NCBI RefSeq assembly: GCF_000482725.1
Contig: NZ_KI519481.1
Span: forward strand, 1-64,000
Reading direction: 5' to 3'
DNA: 64,000 nt
Origin: Psychromonas arctica DSM 14288
GTDB taxonomy: Bacteria > Pseudomonadota > Gammaproteobacteria > Enterobacterales > Psychromonadaceae
Shown piece after piece: positions 18,675 through 26,909 of the stretch (the stretch's first letter is position 1; every line of letters begins with the position of its first letter). The notes under the pieces were generated by a model. It was not told where the DNA came from. It made no database searches and was given only the letters and a program-made list of their open reading frames with translations. Position numbers and translations under genes: made by a program.

Positions 18675-20072
18675 ATGACTAGAACAATGTATGAAAAAAT
18701 CTGGGATGCGAACTTAGTTCATGAACCAGAAGCAGGCTCTCCGCTTTTGTTTGTTGATAGACATCTAATGCATGAAGTAACAAGCCCACAAGCGTTTGAA
18801 GGCCTTCGTCTGCAAAACCGTAAAGTACGTAACGTACATAGTATTCTAGGTACAATCGATCACTGTGTACCAACTAAAGATCGTTTTAATATTGTTGATG
18901 TTATTGCAAAAAAACAAGTTGAAACGATGACTGCTAACTGTGAAGAAAATGATATTAATCTTTACGGTATGGACAGTAAGCAAAACGGCGTTATTCACAT
19001 CGTTGTGCCTGAGCATGGTTTCGTTCACCCTGGTATGGTTGTATGTTGTGGTGATAGCCATACAGCAACACACGGTGCATTTGGCGCACTAGCGTTTGGT
19101 ATCGGTACGAGTGAAGTTGAACATGTAATGGCAACACAAACATTACAACAGAAAAAAGCAAAAACAATGCTAGTGAAAGTAGAAGGTAAATTACCTGCTT
19201 TCTCAACAGCTAAAGATATCGCATTAGCTATTATTGCTAAAACAGGTACTGCTGGCGGTACGGGTTATGTAATGGAGTTCGCTGGTAACACAATTACTGA
19301 CCTCACAATGGAAGGTCGTATGACGCTATGTAATATGGCGATTGAAGCGGGTGCTCGTGCTGGTCTTGTTGCACCAGACCAAGTGACTTTTGATTACCTT
19401 GAAGGTAAAGAGTTTGCACCTAAAGGTGAAGATTGGCCTGTTGCTGTTGAATACTGGAAATCGCTTGTATCTGATCAAGGTGCAGAGTTTGATGCCGTTA
19501 TTGAATTAAAAGCAGAAGATATTGCACCACAAGTATCTTGGGGGACATCACCTGAGCAAGTTATTTCTGTAACAGGTGTCGTTCCTTCTCCGTCTGATTT
19601 CACAAATGAAGTTAAATCACAAGCTTGTGCCAATGCACTTAAGTACATGGCATTAGATGCAGGTCAAAAAATTACTGATATCCACATCGATGTGGTATTT
19701 ATTGGTTCTTGTACTAATGGTCGTATTGAAGATTTTCGTGCTGCTGCTGAATTACTGAAAGGTAAAAAAGTAGCTGCTGGCGTACAAGCGTTTGCAGTAC
19801 CAGGTTCTTTCCCTGTTAAAGTACAGGCAGAGAAAGAAGGTCTTGATAAGATCTTTTTAGATGCAGGTTGGGAATGGCGTGATCCAGGTTGTTCAATGTG
19901 TCTAGCTATGAACGGTGATGAACTTGAAGATGGACAACGTAGTGCATCTACTTCAAACCGTAATTTCGAAGGACGTCAAGGTAAAGGTGGACGTACTCAC
20001 CTTGTATCACCAGCAATGGCTGCTGCAGCATCAGTTGCAGGTCACTTTGTAGACATTCGAGATTGGAAATAG
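18675..20072 (+). CDS. leuC: 3-isopropylmalate dehydratase large subunit
   Basis: Isomerises 2-isopropylmalate to 3-isopropylmalate in leucine synthesis; it can also act on citramalate-type substrates. The aconitase-fold 4Fe-4S Cys ligands are expected in [13 protein letters not shown] and [39 protein letters not shown] and [28 protein letters not shown] are diagnostic. The ATG at 18675 with AAGGGA upstream is preferred over the GTG at 18660. Ten bases separate it from leuD. leuA and leuB are not upstream as they are in the enteric leuABCD operon. Confidence 0.96.
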   Translation: MTRTMYEKIWDANLVHEPEAGSPLLFVDRHLMHEVTSPQAFEGLRLQNRKVRNVHSILGTIDHCVPTKDRFNIVDVIAKKQVETMTANCEENDINLYGMDSKQNGVIHIVVPEHGFVHPGMVVCCGDSHTATHGAFGALAFGIGTSEVEHVMATQTLQQKKAKTMLVKVEGKLPAFSTAKDIALAIIAKTGTAGGTGYVMEFAGNTITDLTMEGRMTLCNMAIEAGARAGLVAPDQVTFDYLEGKEFAPKGEDWPVAVEYWKSLVSDQGAEFDAVIELKAEDIAPQVSWGTSPEQVISVTGVVPSPSDFTNEVKSQACANALKYMALDAGQKITDIHIDVVFIGSCTNGRIEDFRAAAELLKGKKVAAGVQAFAVPGSFPVKVQAEKEGLDKIFLDAGWEWRDPGCSMCLAMNGDELEDGQRSASTSNRNFEGRQGKGGRTHLVSPAMAAAASVAGHFVDIRDWK

Positions 20073-20082
20073 GGGCTAGATA

Positions 20083-20703
20083 ATGCAACCATATATTAAA
20101 CATACAAGTATCGCCGCGTTAATGGATCGTAGTAACGTCGATACGGATCAAATCATCCCAAAAAACTTCATGAAAAAAGTGGAGCGTACAGGTTTTGGTA
20201 TTAACTTATTCCATAACTGGCGTTACCTTGCGGATAACATTACACCAAACCCAGAGTTTGAATTAAACAAACCGGCTTTTAAAGGCGCTAAAATATTAGT
20301 TGCTGGTGAAAACTTCGGCTGTGGTTCATCTCGTGAGCATGCGCCTTGGGCAATTGCTGACTATGGATTTAATACTGTTATTTCAACTAGCTTTGCTGAT
20401 ATTTTTTATAGCAACTGTTTTAAAAATAGTATTTTACCGATTATCGTAACTGATGAGCAACTTGCTGCTTTAATGGCTGAAATTTCTGCTAATGAAGGTG
20501 TTGAATTCACAGTTGATCTAGAAGCACAAAAAGTAACAACACCAGGTGGTTTATCAATCTCTTTTGAAGTTGATGCATTCCGTAAAGAATCATTACTTGA
20601 TGGTCTTGATGATATTGCTTGGACACTAAAGCATGAAGAACAAATTTCTGCGTACGAAAATGCACAGAAAAAACGTCTTCCATGGTTATGGCCTAGCGCT
20701 TAA
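20083..20703 (+). CDS. leuD: 3-isopropylmalate dehydratase small subunit
   Basis: Small swivelling subunit of the LeuCD isomerase. 206 residues. Family features include DRSNVDTDQIIPKNFMKKVERTGFG, the active-site loop GENFGCGSSREHAPWAIADYGF and SFADIFYSNCFKNSILPI. Directly follows leuC and is closed by a terminator 48 bases downstream. Confidence 0.96.
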   Translation: MQPYIKHTSIAALMDRSNVDTDQIIPKNFMKKVERTGFGINLFHNWRYLADNITPNPEFELNKPAFKGAKILVAGENFGCGSSREHAPWAIADYGFNTVISTSFADIFYSNCFKNSILPIIVTDEQLAALMAEISANEGVEFTVDLEAQKVTTPGGLSISFEVDAFRKESLLDGLDDIAWTLKHEEQISAYENAQKKRLPWLWPSA

Positions 20704-20713
20704 TCAATAAAGA

Positions 20714-20740
20714 TTTAAACTATTCAAAAAATAGTTTAAA
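20714..20740 (+). other. First of three hairpins between leuD and the leuA-like gene
   Basis: TTTAAACTATT (20714-20724), loop CAAAA, then the exact complement AATAGTTTAAA (20730-20740). All-AT apart from one pair per arm and without a T tract, so probably not itself a terminator. Confidence 0.5.
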
Positions 20741-20751
20741 CAGAAAAATCA

Positions 20752-20776
20752 AAGGCGCACTGGTTGCGCCTTTTTT
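20752..20776 (+). terminator. Rho-independent terminator after leuD
   Basis: AAGGCGCA, a short loop, TGCGCCTT and a run of six T ending at 20776. Classic intrinsic terminator, 49 bases after the leuD stop. Confidence 0.85.
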
Positions 20777-20784
20777 ATCGAAAA

Positions 20785-20830
20785 CTTATTGCAGTGAAGG
20801 CTGAATGTACTGACTGCAATAAGCTTTTTT
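20785..20830 (+). terminator. Second terminator or attenuator just upstream of the leuA-like gene
   Basis: CTTATTGCAGT (20785-20795) pairs with ACTGCAATAAG (20813-20823) and is followed directly by CTTTTTTCTT. The T run ends only about 25 bases before the ATG at 20856, leaving no room for a full promoter in between. It therefore probably acts as an attenuator on RNA that starts upstream, or overlaps the promoter. Confidence 0.6.
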
Positions 20831-20855
20831 CTTAAGATTACAAGTGGAGTAAACA

Positions 20856-22385
20856 ATGGCTCAAGATAATGTCACTGTACAGTTGATGGATACAACATTA
20901 CGCGATGGAGAACAAACGCAAGCAGTTTCATTTTCTCCTGCAGAAAAAGTTAGCCTAGCGAAAGCACTATTACAAAAGCTTAAAATCGATCGTATCGAAG
21001 TCGCGTCAGCACGTGTTTCTGAAGGAGAAAAAGAAGCGGTAACCAAGTTGAATACTTGGGCTGAAAAAGAAGGTCTAGTGGATCGAATTGAAGTATTAGG
21101 CTTTGTTGATCACACCTTAAGCGTGGATTGGATCAAAGATACCGGTGGTAAAGTACTTAACCTATTAGCTAAAGGCAGTTTAAAACATTGTACTGAGCAA
21201 TTAAAAAAATCCTTAGATGAACATGTAGCAGATGTTAAACAAACGATAAATTATGCACTTGAACAAGGTCTAAAAGTTAATATTTACTTAGAAGATTGGT
21301 CAAATGGTTACCAAGATAGCCCACAATATGTCTATGATATGGTCACTCAACTAGCCGATACAGGTATTGAGCATTTTATGTTGCCCGATACTTTAGGGGT
21401 GATGTCTCCGGACGAAGTGTTTGCGAGTTTAAGTGATATGGTGACTCGTTTCCCTAGTTTACAATTCGATTTTCATCCCCATAATGATTACGGTTTGGCA
21501 ACCGCGAATGCTATGTTCGCTGTTAAAGCAGGGGTTTCTTCTATTCATTGTACGATGAATTGCTTGGGTGAGCGTGCCGGTAATGCATCATTGACTGAAG
21601 TCGCAGTGGTCTTGAAAGATAAACTAGGCAAAAAAGTCAATATTGATGAATCGGAAATCCATAATTTAAGTAAATTAGTGGAAAACTTTTCAGGTAAACG
21701 TATCGCTGATAATACGCCTATTGTAGGGGCTGATGTATTTACGCAAACTAGTGGTATTCATGCCGATGGCGACCGCAAAGGAGGTTTATATATTTCAGCA
21801 CTGACACCGGAACGTTTTGCACGCTCACGCAGTTATGCACTAGGTAAAATGAGCGGTAAAGCCTCTTTAGCAAAAAACTTAGAAGCACTGGACATTGAGT
21901 TGGATGCGGATCAACAGAAAAAACTATTAAAACGTGTTGTACGTTTAGGCGATCAAAAAGCGTCCATTACTGCTGATGATTTGCCCTTTATTATTGCGGA
22001 TTTATTAGAGCGTAACGATTATAACTATGTTGAACTGTTAAACTGTTCAATTAACTCTGGGCTCGATTTAGAGTCAACGGTAAGTATACGAGTGCGTGTA
22101 AAAGATAAAATTTATAAAAGCAGTGGTAGTGGTAATGGTGGTTTTGATGCCTTTATTAGTGCAATGACTAAAGTCTTAGATAAAAGTGCTTTTGTGTTCC
22201 CTGAACTGATGGATTTTGAATTACGTATTCCACCTGGTGGTAAAACCAGTGCCTTCACTGAGTGTACCGTTACTTGGGCCGATGGTGATGAGCAATTTAC
22301 CACACGTGGTGTAAATGCTAACCAAGTACTAGCAGGTATTGGCGCAACTATTCGTATGATAAATTTACGTATGCATGCTAACTAG
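20856..22385 (+). CDS. 2-isopropylmalate / citramalate synthase family enzyme, Bacteroidetes-like type
   Basis: Condenses acetyl-CoA with a 2-oxo acid. 509 residues. The HMGL-like TIM barrel begins MDTTLRDGEQTQAVSFSPAEK and carries the metal-site motif FDFHPHNDYGLA and NCLGERAGNASL. The barrel is followed by the communication region (GIHADGDRKGGLY, GKMSGKASLAKNLE) and a C-terminal LeuA allosteric domain (~residues 385-505). The signature stretch RIEVASARVSEGE and the block around LEDWSNG are typical of Bacteroidetes LeuA-type proteins as I remember them, not of the enteric LeuA. The substrate could be 2-oxoisovalerate (leucine) or pyruvate (citramalate, isoleucine). It follows leuCD but has its own attenuator-like leader. 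Confidence 0.85.
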   Translation: MAQDNVTVQLMDTTLRDGEQTQAVSFSPAEKVSLAKALLQKLKIDRIEVASARVSEGEKEAVTKLNTWAEKEGLVDRIEVLGFVDHTLSVDWIKDTGGKVLNLLAKGSLKHCTEQLKKSLDEHVADVKQTINYALEQGLKVNIYLEDWSNGYQDSPQYVYDMVTQLADTGIEHFMLPDTLGVMSPDEVFASLSDMVTRFPSLQFDFHPHNDYGLATANAMFAVKAGVSSIHCTMNCLGERAGNASLTEVAVVLKDKLGKKVNIDESEIHNLSKLVENFSGKRIADNTPIVGADVFTQTSGIHADGDRKGGLYISALTPERFARSRSYALGKMSGKASLAKNLEALDIELDADQQKKLLKRVVRLGDQKASITADDLPFIIADLLERNDYNYVELLNCSINSGLDLESTVSIRVRVKDKIYKSSGSGNGGFDAFISAMTKVLDKSAFVFPELMDFELRIPPGGKTSAFTECTVTWADGDEQFTTRGVNANQVLAGIGATIRMINLRMHAN

Positions 22386-22479
22386 TTAAAGTGTATACTC
22401 GCGTTTTATATGAAAAATAAAAATAATTTGCGACGCGAATACCAGATGAATGTTCATTTATTGTTCAGCGAGTTATTAG

Positions 22480-22516
22480 AAAAGCCTTAATCTTTGATTA
22501 GGGCTTTTGTTTTTTG
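22480..22516 (+). terminator. Rho-independent terminator after the leuA-like gene
   Basis: AAAAGCCTTAATC (22480-22492), loop TTT, GATTAGGGCTTTT (22496-22508) with one G-T pair, then GTTTTTT. Strong intrinsic terminator 95 bases after the stop. Confidence 0.85.
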
Positions 22517-22568
22517 GCTAATATACTATTAGCAGATGGATAATGATCGAAAGATAAGAGGAAAGAAA

Positions 22569-23000
22569 ATGAGAGTATGTGGTGTTGAATTAACAGGTAA
22601 CGAAGCCGTCATTGCGATTATGCAGTTTAAAAACGGTCTTTACGACGTGCCACCTGTGCGTACAACAAAACTAACATTAAATGACCCTATTAATACTGAA
22701 CCGTTAAAAAAGTTCCAGTTTGATTTTGCGCAGTTAATGAAAGATTACCAAATTGATAAGGTGATCATTCGTGAACGTGCACTAAAAGGTAAATTTGCAG
22801 GTCATACTTTAAGTTTTAAAATTGAAGGTGCATTGCAATTAATGCGTGATGTAGAGGTACAAGTTATCTCATCTGACTATATCAAAAAAGGCCTTAAGCA
22901 AGCGCAAAATACACCAACAGCGGTTGAATTAGGACTTAAGAAGTTCCAAGAGCAAGCGATGTTAACCGCATTTGGTTATTTGCAAAATAAATTAGGTTAA
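22569..23000 (+). CDS. DUF3010 family protein
   Basis: Small protein of 143 residues of unknown function, recognised as DUF3010: MRVCGVELTGNEAVIAIM, RTTKLTLNDP, VIIRERALKGKFAGHTLSFKIEGALQLM, PTAVELGLKKFQEQAMLTAFGYL. The first lines resemble an RNase H/RuvC-like beta hairpin (CGVELTGNEAVIAI), which is an inference from pattern only. The ATG at 22569 with GAGGAAAG upstream is preferred over the earlier ATG at 22536. Flanked by terminator hairpins, so likely a single-gene transcript. Confidence 0.75.
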   Translation: MRVCGVELTGNEAVIAIMQFKNGLYDVPPVRTTKLTLNDPINTEPLKKFQFDFAQLMKDYQIDKVIIRERALKGKFAGHTLSFKIEGALQLMRDVEVQVISSDYIKKGLKQAQNTPTAVELGLKKFQEQAMLTAFGYLQNKLG

Positions 23001-23520
23001 TTTATATCCGTTACTATTTATACCCGTTACTAATAGAGATGCTTCCTTCGACCATTAGCTCGAACAGCAAGATAAAGCGCAACATGATGACCTTTGAGCC
23101 ATTAATTTCGTTAACTCTCTATCACTAGGTGTAAAAACAAGTTTTACACCTTTAATGGCTAGTTCTTATCGAATGTTGCAATGCTGAATTACTTGTTGAG
23201 CTAATGAACCACTGTGCAAGTGGTGAGGCAAGTTGTCTTTGTTGCGGTTATAAAAAGGGAGTGAAGTGTCGATTAAACGAGTTAGCTCTTCAACTCTCTG
23301 CTTAAAAGCGACTCAGCTCACAACTTGCTAAATGTTGCATCTTGAATGGGAACGGGGATTGTTTACACATTTATTATCGCTATTTTACCAATTTCATTCT
23401 GTATGGGGTCAGCTAGTTAGCTGAGTTGGTATTTTATTAGTAAACAACTTTTGATCGTCATAACACGACCATGATGAAATGAGTTGACCGTACTTTACTA
23501 AAAATGACACGGAGAAACCT
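23001..23520. other. Intergenic region with a hairpin and a dispersed motif
   Basis: 520 bp without a convincing gene. It holds the hairpin at 23127-23151 and, near 23409-23431, a copy (minus orientation) of the short motif family ACCAACTCAGCTAACTA that recurs near 34552, 38104 and 38464. Confidence 0.5.
23127..23151 (+). terminator. Hairpin downstream of DUF3010 gene
   Basis: AGGTGTAAAA (23127-23136), loop ACAAG, TTTTACACCT (23142-23151). Perfect 10-bp stem, with only a short TTT after it. Confidence 0.55.
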
Positions 23521-24051
23521 GTGGATACAAATTTTGAAAATTTTGTTACGCAATTTAAAGCACAACAGCCAGTTTCATTAGCTGCGTTTTTTTATCAAGC
23601 AGAGTTACACTTAATAACACAATTAAAGGATTACCTTAGTGTTGAGCAATCAACCGAGAGAAGTTTTTTTTCGTTAATTGAAGAAGCTAGGAAAACACAC
23701 AATGCTGATACCAATAAACATTTTTGGAATGCATTAACCGCGTTTAATAAAATTAACTTTAACCCAAGCAAGCACAATACATTGCCTTGGTTACGTTACG
23801 TTAACATTATCGAATCTTTACAAGGTTATGCCGGTAGCCAACTCTTTGCCTCAAAAAGCATTAAAACAAAACGCCAACATCGTTTGTTTTTTGCTTATAT
23901 GCTGACTTGGGAGCACCTACGTTATATTGCAGGTAATGATGATGATTATAGCCCTAGTAGTGAGGTATTAGCTGCATACTCAAATGCGCATAGTGAAGAC
24001 GATCATCAGCATGATGAAAATTGTCAGCACGATACATGCAGTGCGCATTAG
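23521..24051 (+). CDS. Uncharacterised protein with His/Asp/Cys-rich C-terminal tail
   Basis: 176 residues, GTG start with GGAGA upstream. The body is helical and soluble-looking (FVTQFKAQQPVSLAAFFYQAELHLITQLKDYL); I do not recognise the family. The last ~22 residues (SEDDHQHDENCQHDTCSAH) contain four His and two Cys among acidic residues, a likely metal-binding tail. The next gene is a cysteine-rich protein. No signal peptide or membrane segment, so probably cytoplasmic. Confidence 0.65.
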   Translation: MDTNFENFVTQFKAQQPVSLAAFFYQAELHLITQLKDYLSVEQSTERSFFSLIEEARKTHNADTNKHFWNALTAFNKINFNPSKHNTLPWLRYVNIIESLQGYAGSQLFASKSIKTKRQHRLFFAYMLTWEHLRYIAGNDDDYSPSSEVLAAYSNAHSEDDHQHDENCQHDTCSAH

Positions 24052-24182
24052 TATAAGTTAATATAAAGCCCTTTATTTAGTTAATTGAAGTGAGCCCAAA
24101 TAGTGGTGGCGGTCTTGCTTTTAACTGGGCTTTGTATTTTACTTTTGCAATGCTAGCTTCTTAAATAAATTAGATGATTTAA

Positions 24183-24395
24183 ATGACCGAACCAACAAAT
24201 CAAGATGCTTGTCCATTTTGCTTACAAACTAATCGATGCGATGTCGCAGCGAGGCAGGGCTGTTGGTGTAATGATTTAACCGTACCACAGGCTCTACTAA
24301 ATTTATTACCTGAACCATTAAAAAATACAAGCTGCATTTGTCGACAATGTATTGTCAGTTTTAATAATAATCCCTCACTATTTTTAAAAAAATAA
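24183..24395 (+). CDS. Cysteine-rich CWC family protein
   Basis: 70 residues with eight Cys in paired motifs: CPFCLQTNRC, QGCWCNDLTVP and CICRQCI. The C-W-C core gives the family its name; metal binding is likely and function unknown. Lies 131 bases after the His-rich gene. No strong ribosome site was seen. Confidence 0.75.
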   Translation: MTEPTNQDACPFCLQTNRCDVAARQGCWCNDLTVPQALLNLLPEPLKNTSCICRQCIVSFNNNPSLFLKK

Positions 24396-24412
24396 ACCCT
24401 TCCCCTTTATGA

Positions 24413-24430
24413 CATACTTTTTAAAGTATG
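24413..24430 (+). terminator. Short hairpin after the CWC gene
   Basis: CATACTTT, a TT loop, AAAGTATG. Small perfect stem followed by CTAATTTT; weak terminator candidate. Confidence 0.4.
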
Positions 24431-24546
24431 CTAATTTTCTGATAAAAGATTCGTTGATATTATCACTATCATTTACAAGTAACTTTATTTGCTACTGTTT
24501 TGTTTTTTCCTTTAGCAATTTTTATGTGATTTAAATTTAGTTACGC

Positions 24547-24552
24547 TATAAT
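24547..24552 (+). promoter_or_regulatory. -10-like TATAAT upstream of the dnaJ-like gene
   Basis: Perfect TATAAT, 134 bases before the dnaJ-like start, with a poor -35 (TGTGAT-like, 16-17 bases upstream). A 6-bp stem (TCGCTG/CAGCGA) lies in the putative 5' UTR near 24605-24622. Confidence 0.35.
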
Positions 24553-24686
24553 TCGCGCGCTTTGTTGTACACTAAAAAACTGCCACCATTTTATATAACG
24601 GCTATCGCTGTTTAAGCAGCGAACGACTAAACCAGTGCACAATATCGCCGCATTATAGTAACTACAATGGAATTATTGAGAGAAAA

Positions 24687-25556
24687 ATGTCGAAACGTGA
24701 TTGTTATGAAGTATTAGGTGTTAGTAAAAGTACATCTGAGAAAGAGATTAAAAAAGCTTATAAAAAATTAGCGATGAAATATCATCCTGATAGAAATCCA
24801 GATAACCCTGTTGCGCAAGAAAAATTCCGTGAAGTTAAAGCGGCGTATGAAATATTAAATGATCCAGAAAAACGTCAGCAATATGATGATTTTGGACATA
24901 GCGCTTTTGAAAATGGCCAAGCCCAAGGGCGAGGTGGTTTTGGACAGGGTGGATTCAGCCAAGGCGGTGATTTCAATGATATGTTTGGTGATATGTTCGG
25001 TCAACGCCAACAGCGTCAAGAACGTTACCAACCTCAGCCACAAAAGGGCTCAGACATCATTTTACAAATCGATATGACCTTAGAAGAGTCTGTCGAAGGT
25101 TGTGTTAAAGAGGTGCGTTTACCGAATACAACCGAACCGTTATTAGTGACCATGCCAGCAGGTATTAATGATAAGCAACGAGTACGTGTTACGGGCAAAG
25201 GTAATCCTGGAACATTAGGTGCTGGACGCGGTGATTTATTTGTCGAAGTAGTGTTATTAGCACATGATTTTTTTACTCGAAAAGGCGATGATCTTTACTG
25301 TGATTTAATCACTTCATTTCCGGTGGCAGCTGTCGGTGGAACCGCTAAGGCTTCAACCTTTAGTGGGCATATTAATCTGAAAATACCTGCTGGAACGCAA
25401 ATGGGACGTAAATTTAGAATTAAAGGACGCGGTGTTAAATCAATGAATAGTGACCATATTGGTGATTTAATTTACACCGTTGTGATCCCAACGCCAACAG
25501 AACTAACAGAACATCAGCATAAGTTACTAAGTGAATTAGCTGAGACAATGACTTAA
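24687..25556 (+). CDS. DnaJ-like co-chaperone lacking the zinc-finger domain
   Basis: 289 residues. J domain (1-70) with HPD at 33-35, then a Gly/Phe-rich segment (~78-108), then the two beta-barrel substrate-binding domains of DnaJ/CbpA (~120-280). The four CXXCXGXG zinc motifs of type I DnaJ are absent, so it is a type II protein like CbpA, although its first residues ([15 protein letters not shown]) look like true DnaJ (a Tyr to Cys change at position 6). It should stimulate DnaK ATPase; dnaK is not in view. Followed 41 bases later by a VanZ-like gene. Confidence 0.85.
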   Translation: MSKRDCYEVLGVSKSTSEKEIKKAYKKLAMKYHPDRNPDNPVAQEKFREVKAAYEILNDPEKRQQYDDFGHSAFENGQAQGRGGFGQGGFSQGGDFNDMFGDMFGQRQQRQERYQPQPQKGSDIILQIDMTLEESVEGCVKEVRLPNTTEPLLVTMPAGINDKQRVRVTGKGNPGTLGAGRGDLFVEVVLLAHDFFTRKGDDLYCDLITSFPVAAVGGTAKASTFSGHINLKIPAGTQMGRKFRIKGRGVKSMNSDHIGDLIYTVVIPTPTELTEHQHKLLSELAETMT

Positions 25557-25597
25557 TACATTAACTTAGATTTGAGCAACAAGGCCCATACTATTTT

Positions 25598-25954
25598 ATG
25601 AACACTCTATTACAGCTAATAAGAAAATATTGGATAGCATTATCGTTATTATTAGTGGCGATAATTGCTTCACTATCATTAACTCCTTTACCCAATTTAC
25701 CAGGCGTACCGGGAAGTGATAAAACCCATCATTTTATTGCATACAGTGTTTTGGTTTTCCCATTAATGTTAAAAAAACCGAATAATTGGCTGGTTGTTTT
25801 TATCTTGTATGCCCTGTTAAGTGGAACCATTGAGTTAATACAACCTTATGTAAACCGATATGGTGAATGGTTGGATATGGTGGCCAATGTCGGTGGATTA
25901 GTTTGTGGTTCGATCGTTGCTTATTTTATTAATCGTTTTACTCGCAAACAGTAA
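25598..25954 (+). CDS. VanZ-like family membrane protein
   Basis: 118 residues with about four hydrophobic segments and the VanZ-like pattern SLTPLPNLPGVPGSDKTHHFIAYSVLVFPLML and GTIELIQPYVNRYGEWLDMVANVGG. The role in non-glycopeptide-resistant bacteria is unknown. Ends before a hairpin at 25991. Confidence 0.75.
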   Translation: MNTLLQLIRKYWIALSLLLVAIIASLSLTPLPNLPGVPGSDKTHHFIAYSVLVFPLMLKKPNNWLVVFILYALLSGTIELIQPYVNRYGEWLDMVANVGGLVCGSIVAYFINRFTRKQ

Positions 25955-25990
25955 ACATTTACAAATCTAGCGTTAATAGAATTTATATTT

Positions 25991-26035
25991 TGCCCTTAAC
26001 CTGTTTTAAGTCATTATTAAAAAAAGTTAAGGGCA
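25991..26035 (+). terminator. Long-loop hairpin after the VanZ-like gene
   Basis: TGCCCTTAAC (25991-26000) pairs with GTTAAGGGCA (26026-26035) across a 25-base loop. TTATT follows. Moderate terminator candidate. Confidence 0.45.
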
Positions 26036-26109
26036 TTATTGTAGGTTGTCATTACAGCGCTATACTATTTTATATTTCTAACATTTAATTAATTTTATGA
26101 AGGTCAATT

Positions 26110-26748
26110 TTGAATAAAAATCACTGTGTCGTTATCGCAATTGCAGGGGCTTCAGCCTCAGGAAAAAGTTTAATTGCACATACTATTTGTAATGAGCTTC
26201 GACAAGAATTAGGCACCGATCAAATAGGCATTATTTCTGAAGATGCTTATTATAAAGATCAATCCCATATGCCAATGGAAGAGCGTGTACAAACTAATTA
26301 CGACCACCCAAAAGCCTTTGACCATCAGTTATTAAGTCAGCATATAAAATTGCTGCAAAATAACCAATCTGTTGAAATTCCTGTTTATAGTTACACTGAG
26401 CATACCCGTACTAATGAAGTGATTAACTTATCGCCTAAAAAAATCATTATTATTGAAGGCATTTTATTACTAACAGATTCAACATTGCGCACCCAAATTG
26501 ATGCCAGTATTTTTATCGATACACCATTGGATATTTGTTTAATGCGTCGTTTAACACGCGATATTATGGAGCGTGGAAGAACATTAGATTCAGTGATGTC
26601 ACAATACAAAAAAACAGTAAGACCGATGTTTTTACAATTTATTGAACCATCAAAGCAACATGCCGATATCATTATTCCTCGTGGTGGGAAAAACCGTATC
26701 GCTACGGATATATTAAAAACACGTATCAAATACTTATTGAATAAATAA
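26110..26748 (+). CDS. udk: Uridine kinase
   Basis: Phosphorylates uridine and cytidine in pyrimidine salvage. P-loop GASASGKS at residues ~13-20, [62 protein letters not shown] and [13 protein letters not shown]. 212 residues, normal length. The start is a TTG with AAGG about 8 bases upstream; no nearer in-frame ATG keeps the P-loop strand. Confidence 0.93.
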   Translation: MNKNHCVVIAIAGASASGKSLIAHTICNELRQELGTDQIGIISEDAYYKDQSHMPMEERVQTNYDHPKAFDHQLLSQHIKLLQNNQSVEIPVYSYTEHTRTNEVINLSPKKIIIIEGILLLTDSTLRTQIDASIFIDTPLDICLMRRLTRDIMERGRTLDSVMSQYKKTVRPMFLQFIEPSKQHADIIIPRGGKNRIATDILKTRIKYLLNK

Positions 26749-26774
26749 GTTCATTTCCAAACTCTACAACCATT

Positions 26775-26810
26775 AAAAAACGCTTCTATTTTGAGGCGTT
26801 TTTTATTTTT
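26775..26810 (+). terminator. Rho-independent terminator after udk
   Basis: AAAAAACGCTTC, a short loop, GAGGCGTTTTTT and further T-rich sequence. Strong intrinsic terminator. Confidence 0.85.
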
Positions 26811-26909
26811 AGTTACACATCAGAAAGGAGTAAAATTCCATAGGGATAATGCTGTTTGCAAGGTATAATATGCCCTATTTTTTTATTCAACAATTGCATG
26901 AGAGTGTCT

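Noticed and set aside
22112-22303. Antisense frames inside large genes such as the leuA-like gene, dxs, dnaX and rlmL
   Set aside because: Shadows of strongly supported coding regions with typical codon pattern on the other strand.
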